NCBI GenBank assembly: GCA_021498095.1
Contig: JAIZWK010000001.1
Coordinates: 62,001 to 126,000, forward strand
Source of the DNA: Candidatus Harpocratesius repetitus
GTDB lineage: Archaea > Asgardarchaeota > Lokiarchaeia > Sigyniarchaeales > Promethearchaeaceae
Direction: 5' to 3'
Length of the DNA stretch: 64,000 nucleotides
The notes under the pieces were generated by a model, which saw nothing but the letters and a program-made list of their open reading frames with translations, did not search any database and was not told where the DNA came from. This document shows, piece after piece, positions 38,984 to 49,200 of this stretch (positions are counted from its first letter, which is position 1; each line of letters opens with the position of its first letter). The position numbers were made by a program, and so were the translations under genes.

Positions 38984-40456
38984 TTAAGAATTATTAGCAG
39001 TAAGGACATGGACTAATTTATAAATTTCATCTGTGTGATAATTAGCATCTCTTAGAATTTTATGAATTCCACCTTCCTGACGCAGACTCTGTAAAAATTG
39101 TTCAACATTGTCAAAATTTAACCCGGTTACACTGAGGTGAAAATCTTCAATTATTTTTTCCTCAGGAACACCTAAAAGAAGATAAATTATGCAAATTATT
39201 AAGCCGGTTCTATCCGTTCCTGCTACACAATGAAGCAAAATACCTTTATCCCCTGATGTTTGGATTAGGCGTAACACTTTAATCAATTGTTCAGTATTTT
39301 GTCGAACACTGGTTATGTAGTTGTTTTGAAGCATAATTGGTATATGATGATATTCAATTGGATATTGCTCATTTGCAATAATAATTTTATCATAAGGACT
39401 GTTTAAAATTTCTTGGTCATTTCGCAAATCGATAATCATTTGAATATTATGTTCTTTGAGGAACTTTATTACTTCTAACGGTTTATACTTGGTTAAAGTA
39501 CTGCTACGAAATAGTTTTTCACATTTAATTTTTGGTTCCTGTAAGCTTTCCCTACCAAAGTCCCGGAACTTATAAAATGGAGGATATTTTGCTTTAATTT
39601 GTTCTTGGAACTCTTTAATAGATTTTAGATTTAAGGAAGTAGGTATAGAAGTATTTTTTAGTAAATTAAGAAAAGCGCAGAACATATAACCAATTTTTTC
39701 ACGCATTTCCAAAGGATCGATAGTACTGCTTACTTGTTGTAACACTCGAACGTATTCCTGCTCTTTAGGGCTATGAACTAATACTTTGTTGGTTAAATTT
39801 CTCATTGCATATAAATGTGTTTTCCCACCAGAATCTAAATAAAACAACGTGGCAATTTTATAAAAACAGAGATTATGTTGTAGATAGGCTCGATAAAGAT
39901 CGCCTCGATTAAAGAACGGAAAAAAACTTTCGTAATAGTTTAGAAATTTGCGCGCTTCGAGGTCGAACTTGGCTTTACGGTCAAAAGGTGGTTCAGCTGC
40001 AAGATGTTTTTTTAAATATGGTAATAACTTACCATCTTTATCCAAGCATACTACATTTTTTGGATCTTTTATCCGAGTTTCTAGAAAAAATAGGGAGAAT
40101 TGATCATTCAAATTTATCTTATCAATAGAATTAATCAAATGAAGTTCTACTTTAGTAAAGTTGATTGGAAGATACAAAATCCATAATGATTCTTTAAGAT
40201 TATGGGTTCCAGTTTCATAAGGAAGATAATTAACAAATGAAAGGGGACCAAAGATCTCTTCAAAGTTATTTACAGGATTTTTTGAAAATTCAAACCATAA
40301 TGAAGAGCCATTTCCAAATAAGTATAGATCAATATCTGAATAAAGATCTAATTCATCACGAGCCGCAGATCCCAATACAGCCATTTCACGAACATATTCT
40401 TGTAATTGAAAATATTTCTGAATTTTTGAAATTGTATCCTTAATAATATACGACAT
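38984..40456 (-). CDS. nucleotidyltransferase-tyrosine phosphatase fusion
   Basis: 490 residues. The N-terminus is a nucleotidyltransferase with complete GSX10DXD (GS, AARDELDLYS, DID; about residues 29-43), followed by a helical middle of the kind that accompanies HEPN or KNTase-like domains. From about residue 315 to the end is a protein tyrosine phosphatase-like domain: MIIDLRNDQEI and the P-loop HCVAGTDRTG (about 407-416) with catalytic Cys and Arg. I know no characterised protein with this pairing. It is the last gene of the minus-strand operon that starts at 45615. It may add and remove phosphate or nucleotidyl groups on a small molecule. Confidence 0.75.
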   Translation of the reverse strand: MSYIIKDTISKIQKYFQLQEYVREMAVLGSAARDELDLYSDIDLYLFGNGSSLWFEFSKNPVNNFEEIFGPLSFVNYLPYETGTHNLKESLWILYLPINFTKVELHLINSIDKINLNDQFSLFFLETRIKDPKNVVCLDKDGKLLPYLKKHLAAEPPFDRKAKFDLEARKFLNYYESFFPFFNRGDLYRAYLQHNLCFYKIATLFYLDSGGKTHLYAMRNLTNKVLVHSPKEQEYVRVLQQVSSTIDPLEMREKIGYMFCAFLNLLKNTSIPTSLNLKSIKEFQEQIKAKYPPFYKFRDFGRESLQEPKIKCEKLFRSSTLTKYKPLEVIKFLKEHNIQMIIDLRNDQEILNSPYDKIIIANEQYPIEYHHIPIMLQNNYITSVRQNTEQLIKVLRLIQTSGDKGILLHCVAGTDRTGLIICIIYLLLGVPEEKIIEDFHLSVTGLNFDNVEQFLQSLRQEGGIHKILRDANYHTDEIYKLVHVLTANNS

Positions 40457-40487
40457 AATTATTTTCTCGAATTTTATTAATAATTTT

Positions 40488-41108
40488 TCAAGTAGAATAG
40501 TTTTTTATTAACTTATGTTCAAACTGTATGATTTCTTTCCATATTTCTTCAAAAAAACGGTTTTTAAGATTAGATAAGAGCTCATCAGGAGTAAGTATCC
40601 TTGAATTATCAAAATTTAAAATCAAGTGAGGAATAGAATCAATCATCCAAAATTGATCTATTTTATCTTGTTTAAGCTCGTAGTCATTACGAATAATCAG
40701 TTTTTCAACAGGGATAGAAAAGGGATATGGAATTTTATCAAAATGTGAAGTGTTATGAATTTTTTTCAGACACTGCTCAGGAGGAGAAGTAATATAGATA
40801 ATCACATAGGGGTTTTTAGAAAATTTAAGTGCATATCGGACTGCATGTTTATGGATTCCTACCCCGCTAAATTCTAAGACGCAATGTCCATCATTCTGAA
40901 TATATCTGAGAAATTGTGAATATGCATCATATTCTCCTGCTACTGTTCCATCAGCAACTGCTATCCGAATAGTGTCAATAGAATAAATCGGATAGCGAGA
41001 AAATTGTGAAATCCACTTTGCAATTAAAGATTTTCCTGCACCAATATTACCAATAAGAAAAATTTTGAAATTATTTTTTATCCTTATCTGATGTTTCATT
41101 TCATCCAT
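40488..41108 (-). CDS. P-loop kinase-like ATPase
   Basis: About 206 residues if translation starts at the ATG at 41106-41108, 13 bases after AGGAG; the open frame extends 13 codons further. Walker A is LIGNIGAGKS near the start. IYSIDTIR, CVLEFSGVG and VIIYITSPPEQC fit a nucleoside/nucleotide-kinase or adenylylsulfate-kinase-like P-loop fold that phosphorylates a small substrate. It sits between the methyltransferase fusion (114 bases upstream) and the nucleotidyltransferase-phosphatase fusion, so it is probably part of the same pathway. Confidence 0.7.
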   Translation of the reverse strand: MDEMKHQIRIKNNFKIFLIGNIGAGKSLIAKWISQFSRYPIYSIDTIRIAVADGTVAGEYDAYSQFLRYIQNDGHCVLEFSGVGIHKHAVRYALKFSKNPYVIIYITSPPEQCLKKIHNTSHFDKIPYPFSIPVEKLIIRNDYELKQDKIDQFWMIDSIPHLILNFDNSRILTPDELLSNLKNRFFEEIWKEIIQFEHKLIKNYST

Positions 41109-41222
41109 TTTATGACGAGTTCTCCTTGCTTTTTTTCTTTTTATCAATCAAAAAATTTTGCATCTTTTCATGTTTTAGTCAATAGAATCAAAGAGTTAAG
41201 AGAAATGAGATTGTTAAAATAA

Positions 41223-43136
41223 TTAAGACCGTCGAGCAGCTAAAACAGTCATTAATCCTAATCTCTCAGATGATTCAAGGCTAAAACCGCACTTATTGAA
41301 AATAAATTCGTAATCTTTAATAGTTCGCTCTTTTCCTCCTGTGATTGCAATTAAATTTAACGTAAGAAATACTCCTATATCAAATTGGGGATTTTCGGGG
41401 GGAACTAACTCAATAATATAGATTTTTCCATCTTCTTTCAAAATAGTATGACAATTGCTAAGAAGTTTAATTACTCTTTGATCATCCCAATCATGAAGTA
41501 CACGACTTAAAAAGATGGAATCCACAAGTCTTTGCGGGTTCTCTTTCAAAATGGACGAATATTTCAAAATTTCTTTTAAATTATTAAAAAAATCACCAAC
41601 AATTAATTCAACTCTATTTTGTTGAAGTAATTGAGTTAGATAACTTTTAGCAGAATTTACCGCTTCTTTTAAATCGATTAAAATTCCTCGTGTATTTGGA
41701 TATTTAAAAAGCAATTTTTTTAGAAGTACACCTTTTCCACCCCCAATATCCAAGATTATTGGATGTTCTTGATGAATTTCTCTTGTTTTGTTATTAAGAG
41801 ATTGATTTGTCCAATCAGATTTATCAAAAATGGAAAAAGGAAATTCTTCAACTATACGCGCGTAATCCCTCTCAGCATAGTGAGCCATTGCAGAATGATA
41901 AAGCATTGCTTTTTCAGGACGATTATTGATCCATTTAAAAAATTCTTCATTGTAATATAATTCGAATGCTGATCTACATTGCTTATTGGAATTCTTATTT
42001 TTCTCGTAAAATTTCTTTGAGTTTACGTAATGTTTCTGTAAAAATGGCGCCAAATAATTCCAAGCATGATAATGTTCTTCACCGAAAACTAAACAAGAAG
42101 CATATAAAGAATTGGGATGATCTTTTGTAAGCAATTCACCTTTTTTAGTTAGTGTATAATATTCTTTAGATTTCTGAAGCAGCTTCATAACATACAGAGC
42201 GTGAAGGATCTTTTCGCAGTAATTTACTTCAATATGACATGTTTCAGAGATTTGATCTAGTTTTTTTGGACCATTCGATAAATATTCAAAAATACCCAAT
42301 TTTACCGCAGCTACTACGGTTTGCTGTTTCCAATAAGATGTAAATAATGTCTGTAATTTCTGGTGGTTATGATCAGGGTCAGTTTCGGCATTAAATATAG
42401 TATTTACCCAATTTCCCGATTCATCAATTATACCTGATGTACCCTCAAATTTGACAACGCGAGCATAACCATTGTAAAAGGGTTCCACAAGTTGATATCG
42501 CTCTGAATATATCGGTTCTCCTTTCATATCAATATGACACCAACCCCGTTTATCTCGAGCCCGTGCAAATCCCTTATGAAAATTATCGAGATCATAATAT
42601 TTTGACGTATATAAGGGAATACCTTCCTGGTTGATATGAATTGCAAACCCATTGTCTAATCGAGCCACTGCTATCCCATATTTAAAATCACCCACATATA
42701 CAAAAGTTGTTGTATAGATTTTTTTTCCTTCAAGATCGATATGAAAAAATCGATTATTCATATCTCTCACAGCACAAAATTTCTCTTGAAAGTTGCCAAC
42801 CCATCGATAATTGTCCAGATATACCCGATCACCTTGAAGATCGATATGAAACCAATTCCTATTCTTCACAACAGCAGCATAATCATAATAATATCCAAAT
42901 GACCGATCGAAGCGATGTGGATATAATTCTTCACCAGTACTTGTAATATGAAAAGCACCTGTATTATCAACAACCGCAGCTACACCAGGTGGATGAAAAC
43001 TTAGTACATTTTGAAATCTAGCAGAGTATGCTGGAGTTCCGTCAGATTTTAAATGGTGAGTCATTGTTGGGGCAATCGTAAAAGATTGATAATCATTATT
43101 TTTCAGCTGTTTACTTTTAAGAAGATTAGACTTCAT
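41223..43136 (-). CDS. WG-repeat/O-methyltransferase fusion
   Basis: 637 residues. Residues about 20-240 are WG-type repeats of about 45 residues (FHIDLQGDRVYLDNYRWVG, FHIDLEGKKIYTTTF, CHIDMKGEPIYSERY). Residues about 260-330 are the winged dimerisation domain of small-molecule O-methyltransferases (AAVKLGIFEYLSNGPKKLD), and the rest is the SAM-binding fold with ILDIGGGKGVLL and the helix LSRVLHDWDD. Such enzymes methylate hydroxyls of natural products. The start overlaps the end of the upstream GT-radical SAM gene by 11 bases, so the two are translationally coupled. The WG part may bind the substrate or a partner. Confidence 0.85.
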   Translation of the reverse strand: MKSNLLKSKQLKNNDYQSFTIAPTMTHHLKSDGTPAYSARFQNVLSFHPPGVAAVVDNTGAFHITSTGEELYPHRFDRSFGYYYDYAAVVKNRNWFHIDLQGDRVYLDNYRWVGNFQEKFCAVRDMNNRFFHIDLEGKKIYTTTFVYVGDFKYGIAVARLDNGFAIHINQEGIPLYTSKYYDLDNFHKGFARARDKRGWCHIDMKGEPIYSERYQLVEPFYNGYARVVKFEGTSGIIDESGNWVNTIFNAETDPDHNHQKLQTLFTSYWKQQTVVAAVKLGIFEYLSNGPKKLDQISETCHIEVNYCEKILHALYVMKLLQKSKEYYTLTKKGELLTKDHPNSLYASCLVFGEEHYHAWNYLAPFLQKHYVNSKKFYEKNKNSNKQCRSAFELYYNEEFFKWINNRPEKAMLYHSAMAHYAERDYARIVEEFPFSIFDKSDWTNQSLNNKTREIHQEHPIILDIGGGKGVLLKKLLFKYPNTRGILIDLKEAVNSAKSYLTQLLQQNRVELIVGDFFNNLKEILKYSSILKENPQRLVDSIFLSRVLHDWDDQRVIKLLSNCHTILKEDGKIYIIELVPPENPQFDIGVFLTLNLIAITGGKERTIKDYEFIFNKCGFSLESSERLGLMTVLAARRS

Positions 43137-45615
43137 ATTTATTCGCTTCCATTATTCTTTCTTTTTTAGAACTTCTCAATTGCGCTGTTATTTTATTTTG
43201 TGGTGGTCTTCGTAATAAACACGATTGACAAACAGAATGACTTTTATAATTAAGCTGTAATTTTTTCAAAGAATCATCCAACCAAAGATTCATAAAATCG
43301 TTATTACCCACGCTCCCCCACGAACCTAACGTCTTTCGTAGATCATCAGGAGCGCAACATACATCAAATTTCCCATCCCATGCAATCCACGCCTCAAATC
43401 CCAAAAAAGGACATTCCCAATCTGAAGAAATGCTTGTTTTCTCTGAATTATCAAAAAATAGTATGTTATCTAATATAATTTGATTTGGTTTAGCAGGTCC
43501 ATCAACTAAATATGGATTTGATTCTCTTTTTGTGAGAGAATCTAATAGGTGATATGATTCTTTCACAATTTCATTCCAACGTTTTTTGCTGTTAGAATTT
43601 CTCAACAGAGATTGTTGCTCCATTTCAGGATAGAGCACCCAAAGATGATGACCTTTAATTCTGTCAATTCCTAATTTGTTGGCAAATTTAATCATTTGCG
43701 GCAGCTCATGATAATTCTTTTCCATAAAGGTCATTTGAAGTGTTATTCGACAATAATGTCCTGTTTTATGAAAAATATGATTTCTTTCCCTTACAAATGT
43801 ATGTAAATCATCCATTCTTTTTTGGAATGGAGAACCAACCATTATTTCTTCTTGGATTTTAGGGATTAAACTATTCCATGAAATTTTCACATCAGAAGCA
43901 ACAGGAATAATCAACTTTGCCCATTCTGATGCTGATTTCCTTGGAAATGTTCCGTTAGTTGTTAAATTTAATGCAATCCCAGTTTCTCTACATAATGAAA
44001 TTATTCGTTCAAAATCAGAATATAATAAAGGTTCTCCCATAGTTGAAGGAATTATTTCTTTTAATCCAAATGGCCAAGCATTCCATACGACTTGTTCAAT
44101 TATCTCGAATGGCATTCTCCGAGGTTTATATTTCTGTGCTTTTACACGATGGCTATTAGGATTTAATTTACTGAATCCTTCACACATAATACAAGAAAGA
44201 TTGCATTCGTCTGGGTTTGTATCAAATGTAATTCTCCATGGACCAATCCCTTGCAATGGTGTAGATAAAGTGTTTTGAAGTCTTTTTTCTATATTTAAAT
44301 ATAGTTGGTGAATAAAGGTGCCATCTGATTCAATAGAGTGAACTTTTGGATGATTTTTTCCAAATTTATCTAATAAATAGGGATTTTGAACAAGATAATA
44401 CATCTTTTCTGCAAGATCAACAGCATCTCCTTGAGAAAAAAGAAGACCATTTACTTGATCTTTTATTAGTTCTGCCATCCCTCCCTTATTTGAAGTAATC
44501 ACAGGAATTTCTGCTTGAAAGGCTTCGTGAATTACTAAAGGAGAATTTTCATACCAAATCGAAGGTACAACCAAAACATCAAACTCTTCAAAAATCTGAG
44601 CCACTTGATTGTTTGGATACTTTCCTATGAACTGAATACTAGAATTACATGACGCTTTAGCTTTCAAAGTTTGGTATAATTTCTTGAATTTATAATGTGG
44701 GGAAGCATTAATCCGTAAACTTACTTTCACATTGGTGCTAGAAGATTGCCCATTGATTAATTGATGTTTTTGGAAAAGCATTTTTTGTAAAATTTCGAAT
44801 GCATCTAATAACACATCCAATCCTTTAGATGGAATAGCAGTCCCGCAATACCCAAAAACAATTTCATGTTTTTCTTTCCGAATTAGACTTGGTACACGAG
44901 AATATTTTCCAAAATATTCTAAATTAAAACCATAATCACGATAAGTGCATTTTCTTGGATCAAGCCCTTCTTTGATGAATCGATTGCGGAGGAATTTAGA
45001 AGGAGCAATGAACATATCAACCAATGAGAATATTTGTCTTATTTTTGCTTTCCTATTCTCCAATAAAGTTTCACAATTCGATTCATCACGAAGATTATTC
45101 CCAATAGTATATTTCTGCTGTATACAACGAATGCACCGTTTGATATCTGTGGGCTCACAGATTTTTAGATCTCTCCCTAAAAATTGTCCTCTCGGACAGA
45201 GAAGCCAATAATCATGAAGAGTAAACACTATTTTGGCTCCAAAAGATTTAGTAATGGAAACTAAGTTTAACGAAAGATGATTTAAGTGTCCAAAATAGAC
45301 ATATTGCGGCTTAAATTCCTGCATGACCTTTTGAAAGAGTTTATCGATTAATGGTTGTTCATGCAAATGGATAAAATCCAATTCGTCTGGTTCTTGCACT
45401 ATGTAATGAATAATTCCTTCAATTTCTTGAGATTTTATATGATCTGGAATTTTTTGACTAACACGATAGAAAATCCGTGTATTATAGTATTTTCTTAAAG
45501 ATTTAGCGAGATTATAAGTGTAAACTTCAGAACCTGCTTCGTACTCAGGGGGAAATCCGTGATGAATGATTAACAATTTAGGCAGCGAATAAGAAGAATT
45601 ACCTGGTTTACTCAT
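43126..45615 (-). CDS. GT4 glycosyltransferase-radical SAM/SPASM fusion
   Basis: About 829 residues from the ATG at 45613-45615. Residues 10-420 are a GT4 glycosyltransferase: HHGFPPEYEAGSEVYTYNLA, FTLHDYWLLCPRG, FGYCGTAIPSKGLDVLLDAF and the EX7E-type segment SIWYENSPLVIHEAFQAEIP. From about 445 it is a radical SAM enzyme with CNLSCIMC (about 470) and STMGEPLLYS. It ends in a SPASM-like region (FDVCCAPDD, VCQSCLLRR). One polypeptide would glycosylate and carry out radical chemistry, perhaps on one substrate. First gene of a four-gene minus-strand operon. Alternative: two ancestral genes fused without joint function. Confidence 0.85.
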   Translation of the reverse strand: MSKPGNSSYSLPKLLIIHHGFPPEYEAGSEVYTYNLAKSLRKYYNTRIFYRVSQKIPDHIKSQEIEGIIHYIVQEPDELDFIHLHEQPLIDKLFQKVMQEFKPQYVYFGHLNHLSLNLVSITKSFGAKIVFTLHDYWLLCPRGQFLGRDLKICEPTDIKRCIRCIQQKYTIGNNLRDESNCETLLENRKAKIRQIFSLVDMFIAPSKFLRNRFIKEGLDPRKCTYRDYGFNLEYFGKYSRVPSLIRKEKHEIVFGYCGTAIPSKGLDVLLDAFEILQKMLFQKHQLINGQSSSTNVKVSLRINASPHYKFKKLYQTLKAKASCNSSIQFIGKYPNNQVAQIFEEFDVLVVPSIWYENSPLVIHEAFQAEIPVITSNKGGMAELIKDQVNGLLFSQGDAVDLAEKMYYLVQNPYLLDKFGKNHPKVHSIESDGTFIHQLYLNIEKRLQNTLSTPLQGIGPWRITFDTNPDECNLSCIMCEGFSKLNPNSHRVKAQKYKPRRMPFEIIEQVVWNAWPFGLKEIIPSTMGEPLLYSDFERIISLCRETGIALNLTTNGTFPRKSASEWAKLIIPVASDVKISWNSLIPKIQEEIMVGSPFQKRMDDLHTFVRERNHIFHKTGHYCRITLQMTFMEKNYHELPQMIKFANKLGIDRIKGHHLWVLYPEMEQQSLLRNSNSKKRWNEIVKESYHLLDSLTKRESNPYLVDGPAKPNQIILDNILFFDNSEKTSISSDWECPFLGFEAWIAWDGKFDVCCAPDDLRKTLGSWGSVGNNDFMNLWLDDSLKKLQLNYKSHSVCQSCLLRRPPQNKITAQLRSSKKERIMEANKYEV

Positions 45616-45912
45616 TTTTTTCACATTCTTTGTCTTTTTAATTTCAGAATTTTTTCACTTTTTTATTATTATTTTCCTGTCAATTTTTTGGTTCGTTTTT
45701 TTGAAAAAATTTATTCAATTTCAGATAAATCTTTTTCTTTAGACATATTTAATTCTTTCTTTGTGAGTAAATATGTGGTATGATGGTTGAATTATTCCGA
45801 TAGACAATAAATTCCCATTATTTTTTCCAAAAGGAAAAAAAATAGAAAAGAGAAAGATAAGAAAGCATTTTATGAGAAATTGTAGAGTGAGACAATTTCA
45901 GATAAAACTTGA

Positions 45913-46062
45913 TTATTTTCTCTTTCCTTGATATCGGAAATTATTGGGGTTCAATTGGTTGGAATGATTATTTCCAGCCGCTCGATAGGCAGAATTGTTT
46001 GGGTTATATACATTTGATCGATTCGCATTCGATCGATTGGAAGTAGATGATTTTTTACTCAT
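45913..46062 (-). CDS. Asn-rich 49-residue microprotein
   Basis: The minus strand encodes MSKKSSTSNRSNANRSNVY, then NPNNSAYRAAGNNHSNQ and LNPNNFRYQGKRK. The repeated NPNN-(S)AYR / LNPNN-FRY units and the NRSN spacers look like a deliberate short repeat. GGTG lies eight bases upstream of the ATG. A perfect dyad (46075-46090) sits just before that. Low-complexity small proteins with NPNN(P)AY units occur in several prokaryotes; function unknown to me. Confidence 0.6.
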   Translation of the reverse strand: MSKKSSTSNRSNANRSNVYNPNNSAYRAAGNNHSNQLNPNNFRYQGKRK

Positions 46063-46074
46063 GTTTTAACACCT

Positions 46075-46090
46075 GTAGTTGTTCAACTAC
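46075..46090. promoter_or_regulatory. perfect dyad upstream of the Asn-rich microprotein gene
   Basis: GTAGTTG TT CAACTAC: 7-bp arms, 2-bp centre. It lies 12 bases before the start codon of the minus-strand microprotein and about 125 bases before the divergent large HTH gene. The size and position suit an operator or a small hairpin in the leader. Confidence 0.4.
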
Positions 46091-46213
46091 AATTATACTA
46101 ATGATTTTTATTCATTCAAATATAATTGATAATTATCCAGATCAAATATGATCCATTTTTTATTTATAAATTAAATCATATTTTTCTAATAATTTCGAAA
46201 AACGGTATCGCAA

Positions 46214-49200
46214 ATGAATAAAAAAAGGGAAAATTCAACTTCAGAACTATATAAATCAGCAATAATCAGCTCATTAAAACAAGGAGATAAAAAACTTGCA
46301 GATATTGAGCAAGATGTACGATCTACATTAATTGGATTCAGTCGAAATACACTAAGAAAATATAGAGATATATTGATCAATGAAGATAGAATTGAACAAA
46401 TAGGAACCCAAGCTCACCCTACTTATCATTTAAAATGTAATAACTCGAATTTTCTTATTGAATCAGAAAGTCTTTTTCCCTCTAATGAAACTTTACTAAA
46501 TCAACTCTTTTTACTTAATGATTTTCTTCAAAATCCAATTTATCGAAATTATTTATCAGAATTACGCAATCCTCACACTGGTTCAATATTGAAATCGATA
46601 ATTCTGAGATATACACATATTTTTAATACAATTAAAAAGCAGAATCTTTTAGATTTCCTTCAATTTCTATTGTTCATTCTTTTTATGCATGAAAAACATA
46701 TAAATATTTCAGAATATGAGAAAGAAGAACAAGAATTATCCTTTTTAAAGAATATTCCGAAAGAAAAAATTTTTTTTTTTGAAGAAATAATGTCAAAACA
46801 AAAATTATTATATATTTTTTTTAGTCATTGTAATAGACTTACAACTACTAATCTTTCTGTCAATAAATTTTACTTATTAACTAAGGGAGAAAATTATGCG
46901 TATTTTGATAAAAGTTTAGAAAATTTAGTAACTTCGATACTTCGATCTCTTATTCTTGTGGAAGATCCAATTTCACTAAATTTATTTGAAGATATATCCT
47001 TAATAGAACTGCAGAAATGGATGTTAAAAAGTTTAAAGGCTCAAAATAACGCAGAATATTTTAATAACCAGATAGAGCGAATTGCATCATATTCTCCTTT
47101 CCCATTTTTCATTTTCTTAAAAGAAAAACTATTTCAAAAGTTTCAATTTATTCTTTATAACGAAATTCCTTTATATCGAGATTGGATATTTGTTAATCTT
47201 GAAATTTTATCTTCAAATATAAAAAAAATCATTTTTCGTGAACCAAACCCTCATTTTTATATAAATTTCATTGATCAAGCAATTTCTCGAATCATTCATA
47301 ATGCAACTTCAGTCAAAAAGTGCATGAATTGTTTACATTCAGCAAAAAATGATATGGAAAAAGAAATTTTTAAAAGTCTGTTAAATCTTAATTCAAAAGA
47401 AGAAATAAAAGAGATCTTTAAAAATAAACTAAGCGGTCGTATTGATTTTAGGTTAAAAAATGCAAAAAAGGTGCTGTTTTATCTTTATTTGAAAACAAAA
47501 ATCAGATTATTAGAGCCTAATCGAGAAAAGAACCCTTTAAACCAAAATAATGCAGATGAAGACGAACTTCTGCTACAATGGAATGTTTTCTTCCAAAAGG
47601 TCAAAATGGTTGCGCAGAAGCAGGAAAAACTTAGCTTATTTGAAGGAACTTCATTAAGACATCTTATCATGCAGAGTATCCGTATTTTTGAAAAATTATT
47701 GGAAAAAATTCAAATAATTCACCCCATATCACCCAATTCCTTAAAAAGGAACAATCAATCTGATTACAGACAATTCTTGCTTTCATGTCATAAAGGCCAA
47801 ATTAGATCTGGCAATAACGATGAAACATACCTTATAAAACTCTTTTTACTTCTTCGTGGAACAGCATTTGGAATTGAGGGATTTAGAAATGAAATCAATA
47901 ATACAAAAAATACAACACTTCTTTTACTCTCCTTTGAAGCACTATACTTATCTGATAATCTTGATGATTTTAAACTTCTTAAGAATTTGATGAAAAAATT
48001 TTTCATGTCAAATGAGAAAGAGATACCTATTCGAAGGAAAATGATGTTGTTAACAGGAATAATTCATTTTGCGATCGTTCCATTAAAAGGAAAAAATACT
48101 GTTGATCAAAAAAGAGCCAATCTTTTCATTCAAGCATTTGATTTTTTCTGTCAGTACTTAGAAAAACTCAAATCTACCTCTGGAACCAATATGTCTTTCA
48201 ATTTTAAGTGGTTTTTCAACCTACTAGGGATCTATTATTATTTTCAAAATGAAAAAAGATCAGCTTTAGTTGCTGATTTACTAGGATTGTGTTTTTCATT
48301 TGAAAACCGAGCTCTTTTTCCTGAAACCCTCCTTTTCCAATATAATTCCTCATTTCATTGTATTTCATATGGTGAAACTCTTATAGAATTTCCTCCGTAT
48401 TTCATGATTCCCCATTCATCGATGGCAAAAGTACTACAATTAATGTTGATCGAAAATGTAAGCATCTCCCTAAATTCAATAATGAAAGTCCTCAGAGATT
48501 CTAACTTTTCTGAAAAACTAGGATTTGTTAAATTTTTTTGTAATAATTCGATGCAAGCAGAAGATATGAAGAAGAATGAACAAGATTTGAAGAGAATGAA
48601 CCAGTTATTAGATGAAAATTTAAAGTTAAGAAAATTCATTCTATTTCTATATCAATCAATCTATTTATTACATACTATTTTTATTGATGTTCCATTTAAC
48701 CAGATTTTTACCTTTGAAACAAATGTTTCAGAACCACAACACATTCAAATTCAAAAACTACTCCAGACTGTAGATAATTTTAGTAGGTATCATTCTGGAT
48801 TTAATACTCAATATCCTGCTTGGATTATTGCTATGCTCGCTTTAGTGAATAAGGATTTCGAATTATATCAACATTGGAGTCGAAAAATTATCCAAGCATA
48901 TCCATATTGCATTCCATTTTACAGAATAAACCTTCAATATGCTTTTAAGATACAAAATGCTGCAATGCAGGAAGAAACAATCTCCAAAATCTGGCAGGTA
49001 ATTGCGTCGAATTCTTTTGATATCTATCCAACCTATAATCTTGGTAAATACTGCAATCACTGGCACCTCTATCAATTCCCAGACATTTTAGATCTTCTTC
49101 TTAAGTGCCATCCTAAACACAGAAGGGATGAATATTTGCTTATTCTCGATTATTTTCTGATGCGAATACCGTTAACTAAATCTCAAAAAATAGATATTTT

